From Aliivibrio sp. EL58 (GTDB lineage: Bacteria > Pseudomonadota > Gammaproteobacteria > Enterobacterales > Vibrionaceae), in the NCBI RefSeq assembly GCF_900312675.1, contig NZ_OMPC01000001.1:432592-496591 (forward strand): a stretch of 64,000 nucleotides of DNA, in the 5' to 3' direction. This document shows, piece by piece, positions 26,059 through 35,337 of this stretch (positions are counted from its first letter, which is position 1; each line of letters begins with the position of its first letter). The position numbers and the translations under genes are program-made. The notes below the pieces were generated by a model. It was given only the letters and a program-made list of their open reading frames with translations. It was not told the origin of the DNA and made no database searches.

Positions 26059-27663
26059 TTATGCATCGTGCTTATAAACATGAACATCGCGTTGTGGGAA
26101 TGGAATACTTACACCTTCCGCATCAAAACGTTTCTTAACCGTTTCTGTTACTTCCCAGTATACATCCCAATAATCGTCTGTTTTCACCCAAGGGCGCACA
26201 ATGAAATCAACTGATGATTCATTCAGAGTATGTAACTTCACCATATGCTCTGGTGATTTTAAAACTGCAGGGTGATTACTTAAAATGTCATTAAAGATAG
26301 CTTTCGCTTTTTCAATGTCATCTTGATAGCCAATACCAAACACCATATCAACACGGCGCACAGTTTCAGCTGTCACGTTTTTAATCACATCCCCCCAAAT
26401 CTTATTGTTTGGGAAAACCAATTGTTGGTTATCAATGGTTTTAACGGTTGTTGACACCAAGTTCATGTGGCTCACTTTACCAGTAATGCCAGCTATCTCA
26501 ACTAAGTCATTCACATCAAATGGACGGTAGATCAAGATCATCATGCCCGATGCAAAGTTAGAAAGGGTATCTTTTAAGGCAAAACCAATCACGACACCCG
26601 CTACACCAAAACCAGTAAGCAGTGGACCTAAATTAATGCCAACTTGAGAAAGGGCAATTAAGATACCGATCATCATGACAAACTTAGACCCCATTGATAC
26701 AAAGAAATCTTGCATCAAGTGACTAAATTTCATCTTTGAATGAGAAACACTCTTTTTAATCGCTGCTTTTGCAACACGAGAAAGAATTCGAGTAACCCAA
26801 AGAATAATAATAAAGATTATAAGTTTAACGATGATCGACGGTGCATTTTCTACTGCCCAATCTTTAAAGCCTGTAACCCACTCTTCAGTCAAACCATAAG
26901 CAACACTAACGTCCAATACATCACTATTAATATCACCCGTAATAGAGAATATTAATTGCTTATATTTTGTAATATCAATGCCATTCTCTTCCATTAACGT
27001 CGTGGTTGCTTCTAAGCTCGCGACCATTAATGAAATGCGTTCAGTCATCGTCACTGCTGTTTGCTTTAATGTCTCTTTTTGTTCAGTAGAAGCAAATTTC
27101 AAACGCTGAGCAATATCATTTCTTTGGGAATCAAGATAATGAATCACATTGAATAATAGATCTGCACGGGTTTCTAACTCTTTTAAAATCGTTTGTTCTT
27201 CATTGGTGAAATCGATATTTAATGATTCCCCCCACGTTAACGTTTCAAAGGCCTCAACATAATACTGGTCCATCATCGTTAGACGTTTTTGAGCTGCAAA
27301 TTCTAAATCTGCTTTTTCATCACCGCTTGCTTTTCTTGATGCCTTAGTAATACGTACAAGTTCTTTTTGGCTATAAGATAATAATTGATTAACCAATACC
27401 ATTTCAGAACGAACTGCAGCAACTAAACCTGGGGTTTTACTATCGCTTTGAATTTTTACAGCGATCTCATTTCTAATGTCTTCATTTTGACGACGAAGTA
27501 CATCTTCAAAAAAGAGTTTATCGGCGGGATCAGCAGTAGATAATTGAACTAAACGCTCTTGTAAGTTCTGCTGTGTTACTTTCATTTCATCAATACTTTG
27601 AGCATACGTTGGTGCAATAAAACTCACCATCAATAGCAACAAAGCCACATATTTCTTAATCAT
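26059..27663 (-). CDS. MscS family mechanosensitive ion channel with periplasmic coiled-coil domain
   Basis: A 534-residue protein. A signal peptide (ALLLLMVSFIAPTYAQ) leads into a long helical, coiled-coil-like periplasmic region (about 22-240). The channel core follows: membrane helices from about 270, the pore helix GVAGVVIGFALKDTLSNFASG (about 348-368), and the beta domain with IYRPFDVNDLVEIAGITGKV and the VPNN-like FPNNKIWGDVIKN. It should release solutes on hypo-osmotic shock. AGGACG precedes the ATG. It is larger than E. coli MscS (286 residues) because of the N-terminal domain. Single gene. Confidence 0.9.
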   Translation of the reverse strand: MIKKYVALLLLMVSFIAPTYAQSIDEMKVTQQNLQERLVQLSTADPADKLFFEDVLRRQNEDIRNEIAVKIQSDSKTPGLVAAVRSEMVLVNQLLSYSQKELVRITKASRKASGDEKADLEFAAQKRLTMMDQYYVEAFETLTWGESLNIDFTNEEQTILKELETRADLLFNVIHYLDSQRNDIAQRLKFASTEQKETLKQTAVTMTERISLMVASLEATTTLMEENGIDITKYKQLIFSITGDINSDVLDVSVAYGLTEEWVTGFKDWAVENAPSIIVKLIIFIIILWVTRILSRVAKAAIKKSVSHSKMKFSHLMQDFFVSMGSKFVMMIGILIALSQVGINLGPLLTGFGVAGVVIGFALKDTLSNFASGMMILIYRPFDVNDLVEIAGITGKVSHMNLVSTTVKTIDNQQLVFPNNKIWGDVIKNVTAETVRRVDMVFGIGYQDDIEKAKAIFNDILSNHPAVLKSPEHMVKLHTLNESSVDFIVRPWVKTDDYWDVYWEVTETVKKRFDAEGVSIPFPQRDVHVYKHDA

Positions 27664-27880
27664 AAAAAACGTCCTATTTAAATCATGACCATATAATAAT
27701 CTAAGCTTATCTATTCTGTTCTATATCTCTTCTTATTAATAGCGTTAAATGCTGAAAACTCGTTCAACTGTTGCTTTTTTGTGAAATCAAAAGGACTTAT
27801 CTGAATTGAATTTTAAGGTTTATTGTTTCTATTTATCATCTTTTTTATTGCTATATTCTTTGATAGATAGCGACAAAAAA

Positions 27881-27924
27881 ACGCGTTCAACTATTTTTAT
27901 TATTAAAAAATAGAATGAACGCGC
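27881..27924 (-). terminator. intrinsic terminator of the FMN reductase gene
   Basis: A long imperfect stem pairs GCGTTCA...TATTTTT with AAAAAATA...TGAACGC across a short AT loop. On the minus strand it is followed by a run of T residues, and it lies just after the reductase stop codon. Confidence 0.7.
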
Positions 27925-27956
27925 TTTCGTGTTGGGTTGTGACTAACTCAAAGCAA

Positions 27957-28478
27957 CTATAAGGCAAACATTACTGCTGTTAATTGTGCTGCAAGTTCTT
28001 CGTTACGTAGCTCACCTTTTTCCATATCAAAGTTATCGTAGAAACTTGGAATAGAAAGAGAGCCTTTTACATCAGCAGCAAAGTAAGGTGCAGATCCTGT
28101 TGCTGCTGCAAGTACTGTCGCTGCACCACCAGGGCCAGGTGATGTTGCTAGCATAATTACAGGCTTGCCTTGGTAGACTTTCATATCGATACGAGAAGTC
28201 CAATCAAACACGTTTTTAAATGCCGCAGCATAAGAGCCATTGTGTTCAGCATAAGAGATAACAACGGCATCGGCTTCACCAATTTTTTGGAAAAAACGTT
28301 TTGCTTGCTCTGGCTGTCCTAACTCTTTTTCTTTGTCTTCACTGAAGATAGGCATTTCAAAATCATTTAAATCAAGAACCTCAACTTCAGCATTTGCCGC
28401 AAGGCCTGCTGCATACGTTGCTAAGCGTTTGTTAATTGATGTTGAACTGCTACTTGCTGCTAATGCTAAAATTTTCAT
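27957..28478 (-). CDS. NAD(P)H-dependent FMN reductase family protein
   Basis: A 173-residue flavodoxin-fold protein. The FMN phosphate loop is ALAASSSSTSINKRLA at the N-terminus, EHNGSYAAAFKNVFDW is the flavin-contacting segment, and LATSPGPGGA follows, all characteristic of the NADPH-dependent FMN reductase/azoreductase-like group. It should reduce FMN or quinones in the cytosol. GTAGGCCT precedes the ATG. It is divergent from a LysR gene across 177 bases, which is the likely regulator. The exact electron acceptor is unknown. Confidence 0.87.
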   Translation of the reverse strand: MKILALAASSSSTSINKRLATYAAGLAANAEVEVLDLNDFEMPIFSEDKEKELGQPEQAKRFFQKIGEADAVVISYAEHNGSYAAAFKNVFDWTSRIDMKVYQGKPVIMLATSPGPGGAATVLAAATGSAPYFAADVKGSLSIPSFYDNFDMEKGELRNEELAAQLTAVMFAL

Positions 28479-28655
28479 AGGCCTACCTTCATATTCTATT
28501 TAAGTAAAAAGAGTAGTTAATGCTCTGCTCTTTTCAAATTTATTGTTCTTGTTTGCGATGGAGTAACTATAGTTCATCCACAAACTTTAATTAATAACCT
28601 AAATGTGCAATGATTATTTCCATATGACTCGTAATGAAAATGTGAGTAAGTAAAT

Positions 28656-29558
28656 ATGGCCTTTAATTCAGCATTATTTGATGGCATGGTTATTTTTGTT
28701 GAAGTTGTTACTAGTAGCAGCTTTACGCAAGCAGCATTAAACAGTGGGCATTCGACCTCTTACATTAGTAAAGAGATCGGAAAACTAGAAGAGCGTTTAG
28801 GCGTACGTCTGCTTCACCGTACGACTCGAACTTTACGTCTAACTCCTGAAGGTGAACTTTATTTTCAACAATGCCAACAACTTATCGAAGATGCACAAAT
28901 GGCTGAAAATGCGATTTCCGGACAGCAAGAAAAGCCTAAAGGTCGATTAAAAGTCAGTTGTCCTGTTGGCTTTGCCCTTTCTCGTTTACGCCCTATTCTT
29001 GGTAAATTTACGGATTTATATCCAGACATCACGCTTGAGCTAGATTTAAATGATAGAAAAATTGATATTGTGGCAGAAGGATTTGATATGGCGCTCCGAG
29101 CATCACATCAACTTGAAGATTCTAGCTTAATCAGCCGTCGATTCTTACGTTCAAGAGCCATCACTATTGCTTCTCCTGATTATCTAAAAAAGCATGGCGC
29201 ACCATTGCACCCTAATGAACTATCAGAACATAAAACCATTGGTTATGCGTATGTAAAACAAGGAGCTGTTTGGGATTTTGTAGATAAAGACAACCAACCT
29301 ATTGCTGTACCATTGCAATGTCAGGTCATCACCAATAATTCATTTATGGAGTTATCATTATGCTTGGCAGGACAAGGGATCACTCGTATCCCTCAATTCC
29401 ACTTAACTGATGAATTAGAAACTGGAAAGCTAGTTGAACTGTTTTCAGATTATCCCAAACTTACGATTGATGTGTTTTTTGTGTATCCAAGTCGTAAACA
29501 TATGTCTGCCAAGGTGCGCTGCTTTTTAGATTTCATCACTGAACACCTTGGAGAATAA
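28656..29558 (+). CDS. LysR family transcriptional regulator (YhaJ/PtxR-like group)
   Basis: A 300-residue LysR regulator. Its N-terminus (FDGMVIFVEVVTSSSFTQAA) and recognition helix (HSTSYISKEIGKLEERLGVRLLHRTTRTLRLT) are canonical. The effector domain (about 93-300) includes DLNDRKIDIVAEGFDMALRAS, a common pattern in the large LTTR group that controls redox enzymes. It is divergent from the FMN reductase gene and probably regulates it. No ligand can be inferred. It ends ten bases before the convergent TPR-protein gene. Confidence 0.87.
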   Translation: MAFNSALFDGMVIFVEVVTSSSFTQAALNSGHSTSYISKEIGKLEERLGVRLLHRTTRTLRLTPEGELYFQQCQQLIEDAQMAENAISGQQEKPKGRLKVSCPVGFALSRLRPILGKFTDLYPDITLELDLNDRKIDIVAEGFDMALRASHQLEDSSLISRRFLRSRAITIASPDYLKKHGAPLHPNELSEHKTIGYAYVKQGAVWDFVDKDNQPIAVPLQCQVITNNSFMELSLCLAGQGITRIPQFHLTDELETGKLVELFSDYPKLTIDVFFVYPSRKHMSAKVRCFLDFITEHLGE

Positions 29559-29567
29559 TGTATAAAT

Positions 29568-30407
29568 TTACTCTTCTAACAAGGCTTCAAATCGTTCAAG
29601 GCCTCGTAATGGGTCAAAATCTGTTTCTTCAACAACAAGCTCACGCATTGAAGAACTTGCATTAATAGAACGTTGTAAATCATCAATAGCCTGAACTTCC
29701 GCACCCAATTGAGCATACGCACACGCACGTTGAAATAGTGCATGTGCGTTTTGGTCATCCACTTCTAGCACTCGATTACACAGGTTTAATGCCCAATGGA
29801 ACTCACGCATTTCCATTGCTGCATCGGCTTTATACGTTAATGCTTCTAAATCACCCGGTCTAACCGTTAAGATCTCATCATAAACATCCATTTTCTGTTC
29901 GGCCGTTTGAACACTTTGAGCTCTCAGCCATAGATTATGCACTTCATTGATAATTTCAATTTCACGATTATTCTCAGTAATAATTCGAGTTTTTCGCTTT
30001 AAATCTCGCTCTAAGGCAACAAACTTCTTTTCATAATCTTGGGCAATTTTATTAAGTTGCTTATCTGCCATCTCTCTCGTATTTTGCTTCATTTCCTTTA
30101 GAGATTGCCAACCAATCAAGGCAACTAAAGAAGCAACGGCTGCAATAACATAGAAAAAATAGGTCACGGTTACATTTGAATAATTAAGAGACTTATCCGC
30201 AACAGCAAGCTCCCTGTCTGTAATTTGGATAATCATTCTTTTTTCTAAATCTTGCTGATCTGTTCGTAATGCTTTTAATTCATCAAGAATGTAGCGCTCC
30301 ATTAATGGACGATCTAAGTACTCTTGTTCTGAGTAACTCACCTCTTCAGCTTGAATTGAAAGCGAGGTAAAAATAAGCATGGCAAGCAGAAAGAGAGGTC
30401 GAATCAT
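29568..30407 (-). CDS. membrane-anchored TPR repeat protein
   Basis: A 279-residue protein. A signal peptide (LFLLAMLIFTSLSIQA) precedes a short charged region, then a membrane helix (about 82-102, YFFYVIAAVASLVALIGW), a basic coiled coil (about 105-160), and two or three tetratricopeptide units (about 175-255, with ALTYKADAAMEMREFHWALNL and HALFQRACAYAQLG). Such proteins act as assembly scaffolds; no partner is apparent. ATG 30407 is chosen because the signal peptide begins there, while the frame reaches to 30467. No family name recognised. Confidence 0.7.
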   Translation of the reverse strand: MIRPLFLLAMLIFTSLSIQAEEVSYSEQEYLDRPLMERYILDELKALRTDQQDLEKRMIIQITDRELAVADKSLNYSNVTVTYFFYVIAAVASLVALIGWQSLKEMKQNTREMADKQLNKIAQDYEKKFVALERDLKRKTRIITENNREIEIINEVHNLWLRAQSVQTAEQKMDVYDEILTVRPGDLEALTYKADAAMEMREFHWALNLCNRVLEVDDQNAHALFQRACAYAQLGAEVQAIDDLQRSINASSSMRELVVEETDFDPLRGLERFEALLEE

Positions 30408-30508
30408 AAAATTGGCCTTATTAATCGTGTAATTACGGATGGATATATTTAAAGATAACATATCCAAGTCGCTTACATTGTATTAACAAGGCAATCCGCT
30501 AGAAATAA

Positions 30509-31096
30509 TTAAAACCCCATCACCATAGAACCAACTAACAACCCTGCCATGCTGTAGTTAAACATTTTCAAATGACTCGGTTTCGTTAATCTTTTTTGTA
30601 ACTGCTTTCCTGCGGCAGTCCAAAAGCTAACGGTTGGTACATTAATACAAATAAACACGAATGCGATCAGAAACACACTAAACATATCAGCACTGGTCGC
30701 GTAAATACTCATTACCGATAACGCCATTGACCAGCCTTTTGGGTTGATCCACTGAAAGCTCGCGGCTTGTAAAAAAGACATCGGTTTATAATCGCCATTA
30801 ATATTATCTACAGGCTTACTGCTCGCAATTTTATACGCCAAATATAATAAATAGACAGCACTGATAATTTGTAATGCTTTCTCTAGTTGTGGATAGGTCT
30901 GAAAAATTTGAACCAAACCAAATCCTACTAATATCAGCATAAACGCAAAACCGAAGATCACACCCAGCATATGAGGAATAGTTCTCACAAAACCAACGTT
31001 CGCCCCAGAAGTCATCAACATGATGTTATTTGGACCAGGCGTAAACGCGCCAACAAAAGCAAATGTGGTTAAAGCAAGTAAATAGGTGTAATCCAT
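30509..31096 (-). CDS. LysE family amino acid exporter
   Basis: A 195-residue inner-membrane protein with about six helices. TFAFVGAFTPGPNNIMLMTSG at the N-terminus is the LysE/RhtB family signature, and FQWINPKGWSMALS is the conserved mid-protein loop. It should export an amino acid or derivative. The frame allows starts at 31105 or 31096; neither has a strong Shine-Dalgarno, and the later one has the better spacing from AAG. It is divergent from an AsnC/Lrp-type regulator across about 108 bases, a frequent exporter-regulator pair. Confidence 0.88.
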   Translation of the reverse strand: MDYTYLLALTTFAFVGAFTPGPNNIMLMTSGANVGFVRTIPHMLGVIFGFAFMLILVGFGLVQIFQTYPQLEKALQIISAVYLLYLAYKIASSKPVDNINGDYKPMSFLQAASFQWINPKGWSMALSVMSIYATSADMFSVFLIAFVFICINVPTVSFWTAAGKQLQKRLTKPSHLKMFNYSMAGLLVGSMVMGF

Positions 31097-31204
31097 AATA
31101 AACATCTTATAAAAATAAATTCTGCTTGTATCTTAATGCGAGACTGAGTAAATTTTCTGTCTATATTTGCTTAAAATAAATTTAATACGCAAGGATTAGT
31201 CGCT

Positions 31205-31648
31205 ATGGATAGGTTTGACGAAAGAATATTGCAAGAGTTAAAAAGAAATGGTCGATTAACTAATGTGGAGCTGTCAGAGCGCATTGGATTATCACCATCA
31301 GCCACACTTCGACGAGTACAAGAATTAGAACGAAATGAAACGATTCAAGGCTACCGAGCGGTATTGAATCCAAAAAAATGCGGAGTGGGATTTGTTGCGT
31401 ATGTGACAATTGGATTATCTAATCACAGTAAAAAATCACAAAAAGATTTTGAAGCTCAGATAATGGAGTCTAAAGAAGTGACAGAATGCCACAATATTAC
31501 GGGAGCAAATGAATATCTATTACGTGTTGAGACTGAGAGCCTCTCATCTTATAAGCAGTTTCATTCAAACGTACTTGGAGAGATCTCTCAGGTCAACTCA
31601 ATCGGAACCTTAGTTGTTATGGATTCCCCTAAGGACGAGCGAACTTAG
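31205..31648 (+). CDS. Lrp/AsnC family transcriptional regulator
   Basis: A 147-residue regulator. The helix-turn-helix (about 5-50) contains DERILQELKRNGRLTNVELSERIGLSPSATLRRVQELE, and the C-terminal RAM domain (about 65-140) has the alpha/beta ligand-binding pattern with VTECHNITGANEYLLRVE. Such proteins sense amino acids. It is divergent from the LysE exporter, so export is probably induced by an amino acid effector. AGGATTAGTCGCT precedes the ATG. Its last 20 bases overlap the convergent CDF-type gene. Confidence 0.9.
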   Translation: MDRFDERILQELKRNGRLTNVELSERIGLSPSATLRRVQELERNETIQGYRAVLNPKKCGVGFVAYVTIGLSNHSKKSQKDFEAQIMESKEVTECHNITGANEYLLRVETESLSSYKQFHSNVLGEISQVNSIGTLVVMDSPKDERT

Positions 31649-32315
31649 TGGTTACCAATGAATGGTTTTTTAATTTATGTAACTCTTTTACTGAATTAAT
31701 AACCATTTTTACAGGTACTATGATGAAGTAAATTGAAGCCAATACCACCATGATTGGATCGGCTAGTTGAGCATAATGCGCGTGTGATGTTAGTAATAAT
31801 ATTTTCGCAATCATAAAGCCAACAAAAACGGCGGCACTAATAACGGTATCCATTAACCATTGCTTTGCTTCTGCATCGATTAGTGCCGAATTAACCTCTT
31901 CCCCTTGGGTTTTCATTAACCAATAGCTGCCATAACAACCGATCATGCTAAACACACCAAAAGCGAGTGCGACACCAGTATTTACTTCACGACCACCTTG
32001 CATTATCGCTTGAACTGCGGCAATAAATGACAATACACACATTAAGGTAATTGCGATCCCTTTAACTAAAATCACAGCAGACTCAATTACCTTAACGCGC
32101 TTAATGTTTTTCGCTACCTCTTCTTTTCGAATGTAGAACACCGCACCTAATGACACTAATGTTAAAAATAAACTAACTAATGAATAGACACCATCAAACA
32201 CAATAACTAATGAATGGATCAGTGTACCTAATACAATTCCTATCATGGCAAACAACAACGCTGAAAACGTTGAGGCCAATAATAATTGCCTTTCTTTCTT
32301 AATTGAATATGACAT
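31629..32315 (-). CDS. cation efflux (CDF)-like membrane protein
   Basis: A 228-residue protein with five to six membrane helices and no long C-terminal cytoplasmic domain. The first helices read FSALLFAMIGIVLGTLIHSLVIVFDGVYSLVSLFLTL, in which the FDGVYSL region matches the CDF signature with its aspartate. A later segment is SALIDAEAKQWLMDTVISAAVF, with another aspartate. Metal export is likely, but the truncated form makes it uncertain. The start at 32315 follows GGAGAG by five bases. It is divergent from a LysR gene and overlaps the AsnC gene end by 20 bases. Confidence 0.75.
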   Translation of the reverse strand: MSYSIKKERQLLLASTFSALLFAMIGIVLGTLIHSLVIVFDGVYSLVSLFLTLVSLGAVFYIRKEEVAKNIKRVKVIESAVILVKGIAITLMCVLSFIAAVQAIMQGGREVNTGVALAFGVFSMIGCYGSYWLMKTQGEEVNSALIDAEAKQWLMDTVISAAVFVGFMIAKILLLTSHAHYAQLADPIMVVLASIYFIIVPVKMVINSVKELHKLKNHSLVTTKFARP

Positions 32316-32463
32316 TTTGCTCTCCATCGACTTATTTTTCGTCTTTTTTATTTATACAACGCATCATATATCTAAAATTGGTGATAGGATAATCAGTCAG
32401 CGTCGACTTATTCGTCGCTAGTGTTTTTTCATCTTTTATTGTCCTCTTTATCGGGTATACATA

Positions 32464-33348
32464 ATGAAAACCAGTCAAATTGAGATGTTCTTATATGCTG
32501 TTGAGCTTGGGTCAATCGCAGAAGCGTCACGTAAGCTTCAGAAAAGTCGTACCACTGTCAGTGCAGCACTCAATACTCTCGAGGACGAATTAGGCGTTAC
32601 TCTGTTAAATCGCACAGGTAATCGAATTACTCCTACAGAAATTGGGGAGTCTTTAGTTCACGATTTCCAACGAATTTCACTCATCAGTAATGACATCGAG
32701 AATAAATGCTTTCAATATAATCATGGGGTTGCATCAACCATTCGAATTGTACGTGACGATGCTTTACCTGAGACGATTTGGCGTCAGATCTTAGGCCGAA
32801 TGAGTCGTAAATTTCCAAGCACAAGTATTTCAATCTATGTTGCTCCTTCTCCTGAATTAGAAGAAATGGTTGAGCAAAATATTGTTGATGTCGCTTATGG
32901 TTTACTGCCAATTAATAATGAGTTGATGCATGTTCAACAAAACGAACTAGGCCAGATCCGTTTAATGTCTGTTGCACATAAAGATCATCCATTAAGCCAA
33001 CTTAGAAAAGTCAGTAGAACCGATTTAGAAAGTAATACTGAAATCATAATGAACTACATTGATGAAGATGAATTAATGGTGACTGAACCTAAATCAAGTA
33101 AGTACATTGCTCTGACTTTTTATGAGCATCTACGAAATGCAGTATTAGATAAAACAGGGTGGTCATCAGTTCCTGCTTTATTAATTAATGAGCATTTACG
33201 TGATGGTACTTTGAAAGTGTTAAAGCATAATCGAGCAATGAACTGGCAATCTTTTGCAGAAATGACAAAAACAAGTATGCCTCGTGGCGTAATTATTGAT
33301 TGGTTATCTGAGCAAGTTGAAGATTATTTACTCGAAGTGTCAGAATAA
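32464..33348 (+). CDS. LysR family transcriptional regulator
   Basis: A 294-residue LysR regulator: helix-turn-helix at 1-60 (MFLYAVELGSIAEASRKLQKSRTTVSAALNTLEDELG), effector domain from about 90. It is divergent from the CDF-like gene and 104 bases upstream of a LysE-type exporter on its own strand, so either could be the target. SRTTVSAALNTLE matches the recognition helix well. Unlike other regulators here it keeps many acidic residues in the C-terminal half (NYIDEDELMVTEPK). Inducer unknown. Confidence 0.85.
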   Translation: MKTSQIEMFLYAVELGSIAEASRKLQKSRTTVSAALNTLEDELGVTLLNRTGNRITPTEIGESLVHDFQRISLISNDIENKCFQYNHGVASTIRIVRDDALPETIWRQILGRMSRKFPSTSISIYVAPSPELEEMVEQNIVDVAYGLLPINNELMHVQQNELGQIRLMSVAHKDHPLSQLRKVSRTDLESNTEIIMNYIDEDELMVTEPKSSKYIALTFYEHLRNAVLDKTGWSSVPALLINEHLRDGTLKVLKHNRAMNWQSFAEMTKTSMPRGVIIDWLSEQVEDYLLEVSE

Positions 33349-33452
33349 CGGTTTATATATTGCTCAATAAGAAGTAAATTAGCGGCAATTCTCAAGCTCA
33401 GTTGAGCTTTTTAGAAAACATACATCTTTAATACCTAGATACATGGATCATT

Positions 33453-34070
33453 ATGAGCATTGAAACCTATCTTCTATTTATTGCTGGCATGTTCGCATTT
33501 TGCGCAATGCCTGGCGCTGATTTCTTTTTTGTCCTTTCAAGAGCCTTAGGAGGCGGAGCTAAAACTGGTATATATGCCGCTTTCGGTGTCGCTACTGGGG
33601 TTCTATTTCATACCTTTTTAGCTGTTATTGGTTTAAGTGCTTTATTGCTATCGTCAGCGACGGCTTTTACTGTCATTAAATACATTGGTGCAGCTTACTT
33701 ATGCTATATCGGCTTTAAAATGTTTACCGCTAAAGGTGGGATCGGTGAAGTTGAAGAAGCTAATCGTGTTTCAGACTTAAAAGTATACCGCCAAGGCATA
33801 CTTACTAATGCGCTAAATCCTAAGGTTTGTCTGACATTCGTTGCTTTCATTCCTCAGTTTTTAACACCTGAAACCTCATCGCCTTCGATGATAGGAATGC
33901 TGGGAATAACAACCGCTATCATTGCGCTAATGTGGTTTATTTGCATTGCTGTTTTTGCGGCTAAATTCAGAACCGTAATAGCAGAAAGCAAAGCATTCTC
34001 TAACTTACTTAAGTATGGCTTAAGCTCTTTATTGGTTGGTTTTGGGGCTAAGTTAGCGCTGACTAACTAA
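33453..34070 (+). CDS. LysE/RhtB family amino acid exporter
   Basis: A 205-residue inner-membrane protein with six helices. LLFIAGMFAFCAMPGADFFFVLSRALGGG is the N-terminal LysE/RhtB signature, and QGILTNALNPKVCLTFVAFIPQF is the conserved central loop. It is likely to export homoserine/threonine-like or other neutral amino acids. It lies 104 bases after a LysR gene in the same direction and ends at a strong terminator. The second exporter of this family in the window is at 30.5 kb. Confidence 0.88.
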   Translation: MSIETYLLFIAGMFAFCAMPGADFFFVLSRALGGGAKTGIYAAFGVATGVLFHTFLAVIGLSALLLSSATAFTVIKYIGAAYLCYIGFKMFTAKGGIGEVEEANRVSDLKVYRQGILTNALNPKVCLTFVAFIPQFLTPETSSPSMIGMLGITTAIIALMWFICIAVFAAKFRTVIAESKAFSNLLKYGLSSLLVGFGAKLALTN

Positions 34071-34090
34071 TACCGTTCTAAAACGTTAAT

Positions 34091-34127
34091 AAGGGTTGAA
34101 GTGAGCATATCTTCAACCCTTTTTTTA
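34091..34127 (+). terminator. intrinsic terminator of the LysE-type gene
   Basis: A perfect 11-bp stem, AAGGGTTGAAG / CTTCAACCCTT, with a nine-base loop, is followed by a T run. It reads only in the plus direction and ends just before the convergent cytochrome c' stop codon. Confidence 0.88.
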
Positions 34128-34129
34128 AC

Positions 34130-34561
34130 TTAAAAACGTGAACGGTAAGAACGGTGACACGCATTACAAGTATCTTGTGCTTGCTCTAAACCCACTTCTG
34201 CTAATGCCTTATCTTGTTGTTGGCTTGCTTGATAAAGTTGAACAAAGCCACTATCCATCTCTTGCATCAATTGATTAAACTTTTCAGGTTTATTCCATAT
34301 CGCTTCTTTTGCTTTACTGCCATCTTGGCTACCTTCCGGAAATGCTGTAGTTAGTAATTGGCTATGTTTAGAAAGTTCATGGCTGATCAATTCAATTTCG
34401 TTCCACTTAGGTGCATCTTCATCAATCATGCCTTCAACTTGCTCTGATTGATTTTCGATATGTACAAAAGCCTGTTGTCTTGTATTAATGAGGTCAACAC
34501 TCGCTTGAGCAAATGCAATATTTGGTAGTAAAACACATAAACTAAGTACTAATTTTTTCAT
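34130..34561 (-). CDS. cytochrome c' (class II c-type cytochrome)
   Basis: A 143-residue periplasmic protein. The signal peptide KKLVLSLCVLLPNIAFA is followed by a four-helix body, and the heme motif CNACHRSYR lies at the extreme C-terminus (Cys132, Cys135, His136), the layout of cytochrome c' and c556 proteins. Cytochromes c' bind nitric oxide and other small gases. The ATG 34561 is chosen because the signal peptide begins there. It is divergent from a cytochrome b561 gene, a common pairing in which the membrane b-type cytochrome reduces the soluble one. A long palindrome lies in the shared promoter region. Confidence 0.88.
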   Translation of the reverse strand: MKKLVLSLCVLLPNIAFAQASVDLINTRQQAFVHIENQSEQVEGMIDEDAPKWNEIELISHELSKHSQLLTTAFPEGSQDGSKAKEAIWNKPEKFNQLMQEMDSGFVQLYQASQQQDKALAEVGLEQAQDTCNACHRSYRSRF

Positions 34562-34605
34562 TACTTTATCTCTAATAGATGTCTGTCTCGCTTCAAGTTG
34601 CATTT

Positions 34606-34651
34606 AATTTACATCACAATAATTGCTCATGCAACTATTGTGATGTAAATT
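34606..34651. promoter_or_regulatory. 46-bp palindrome in the cytochrome c'/b561 divergent promoter
   Basis: AATTTACATCACAATA (34606-34621) is exactly repeated in inverted form at 34636-34651. Inside, TTGC and GCAA pair again around TCAT. It lies between the two divergent start codons and is thus positioned to act as an operator for both. The sequence is not one I can tie to a named regulator. Confidence 0.6.
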
Positions 34652-34693
34652 GTTTTCCGTTAGTTAAAACATCCATCAATTAGGAACAAGAAA

Positions 34694-35332
34694 ATGAAGA
34701 TTTGGGATTTACCAACACGCATATATCATTGGCTTCAAGCACTGCTTTTTATCGGATTAGCCGCAAGTGGCTTTAACGGTGAAGGGCCACATATCTATTT
34801 AGGTTTAGCGCTATTTACTCTTATTATGTGGCGAATTGTATGGGGATTTATCGGCAGTGATACGAGTCGTTTTAAAAAATTTATTGCTTCCCCAAAACGT
34901 ACCATTCGTTATTTATCAGGAAAAGAACCATCAAAAATAGGCCATAATCCAGCTGGATCTTGGATGGTTATCGGATTAATTTGTACCTTATTTATTCAAT
35001 GTATTACCGGCATAGCGTTAGCGGGGTTATTCGATCACATCCCTTACGCTGATATCGTCTTAAATGATGATGTCTTTGATGTTTTCGTTACCCTGCATGG
35101 AATATGTGCACGTTTACTACCGGCATTAGTCATCTTGCACTTAATTGCTATTCTCTTTTATAAACTACGCTCAAAACCACTTGTTTGGGCAATGATCTCT
35201 GGCGTACAGAAGAAACTGACAGAAAATCAAGCCTCGTCGAACCTGATGTTTGTATCAAATAGACGTGCATTATTGGTGCTTATTGCCACCGGATTAGTTA
35301 CCATTGCAATAGTTGTAAGCGCAGGAGTTTAA
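34694..35332 (+). CDS. cytochrome b561 family protein
   Basis: A 212-residue inner-membrane protein with four or five helices. Likely heme-ligand histidines are in TRIYHWLQALLF (about 11) and in FVTLHGICARLLPALVILHLIAI, near 138 and 151. The N-terminal MKIWDLPTRIYHW matches the b561/Ni-hydrogenase b-type family. It should pass electrons from the quinol pool to a periplasmic acceptor, presumably the divergently encoded cytochrome c'. AGGAACAAGAAA precedes the ATG. It is five bases upstream of a MarR gene, clearly one operon. Confidence 0.88.
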   Translation: MKIWDLPTRIYHWLQALLFIGLAASGFNGEGPHIYLGLALFTLIMWRIVWGFIGSDTSRFKKFIASPKRTIRYLSGKEPSKIGHNPAGSWMVIGLICTLFIQCITGIALAGLFDHIPYADIVLNDDVFDVFVTLHGICARLLPALVILHLIAILFYKLRSKPLVWAMISGVQKKLTENQASSNLMFVSNRRALLVLIATGLVTIAIVVSAGV

Positions 35333-35337
35333 ACACA

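Noticed and set aside
34606..34651. The cytochrome palindrome as an intrinsic terminator
   Set aside because: The arms are AT-rich, no T run follows on either strand, and it lies between divergent starts rather than after a gene.
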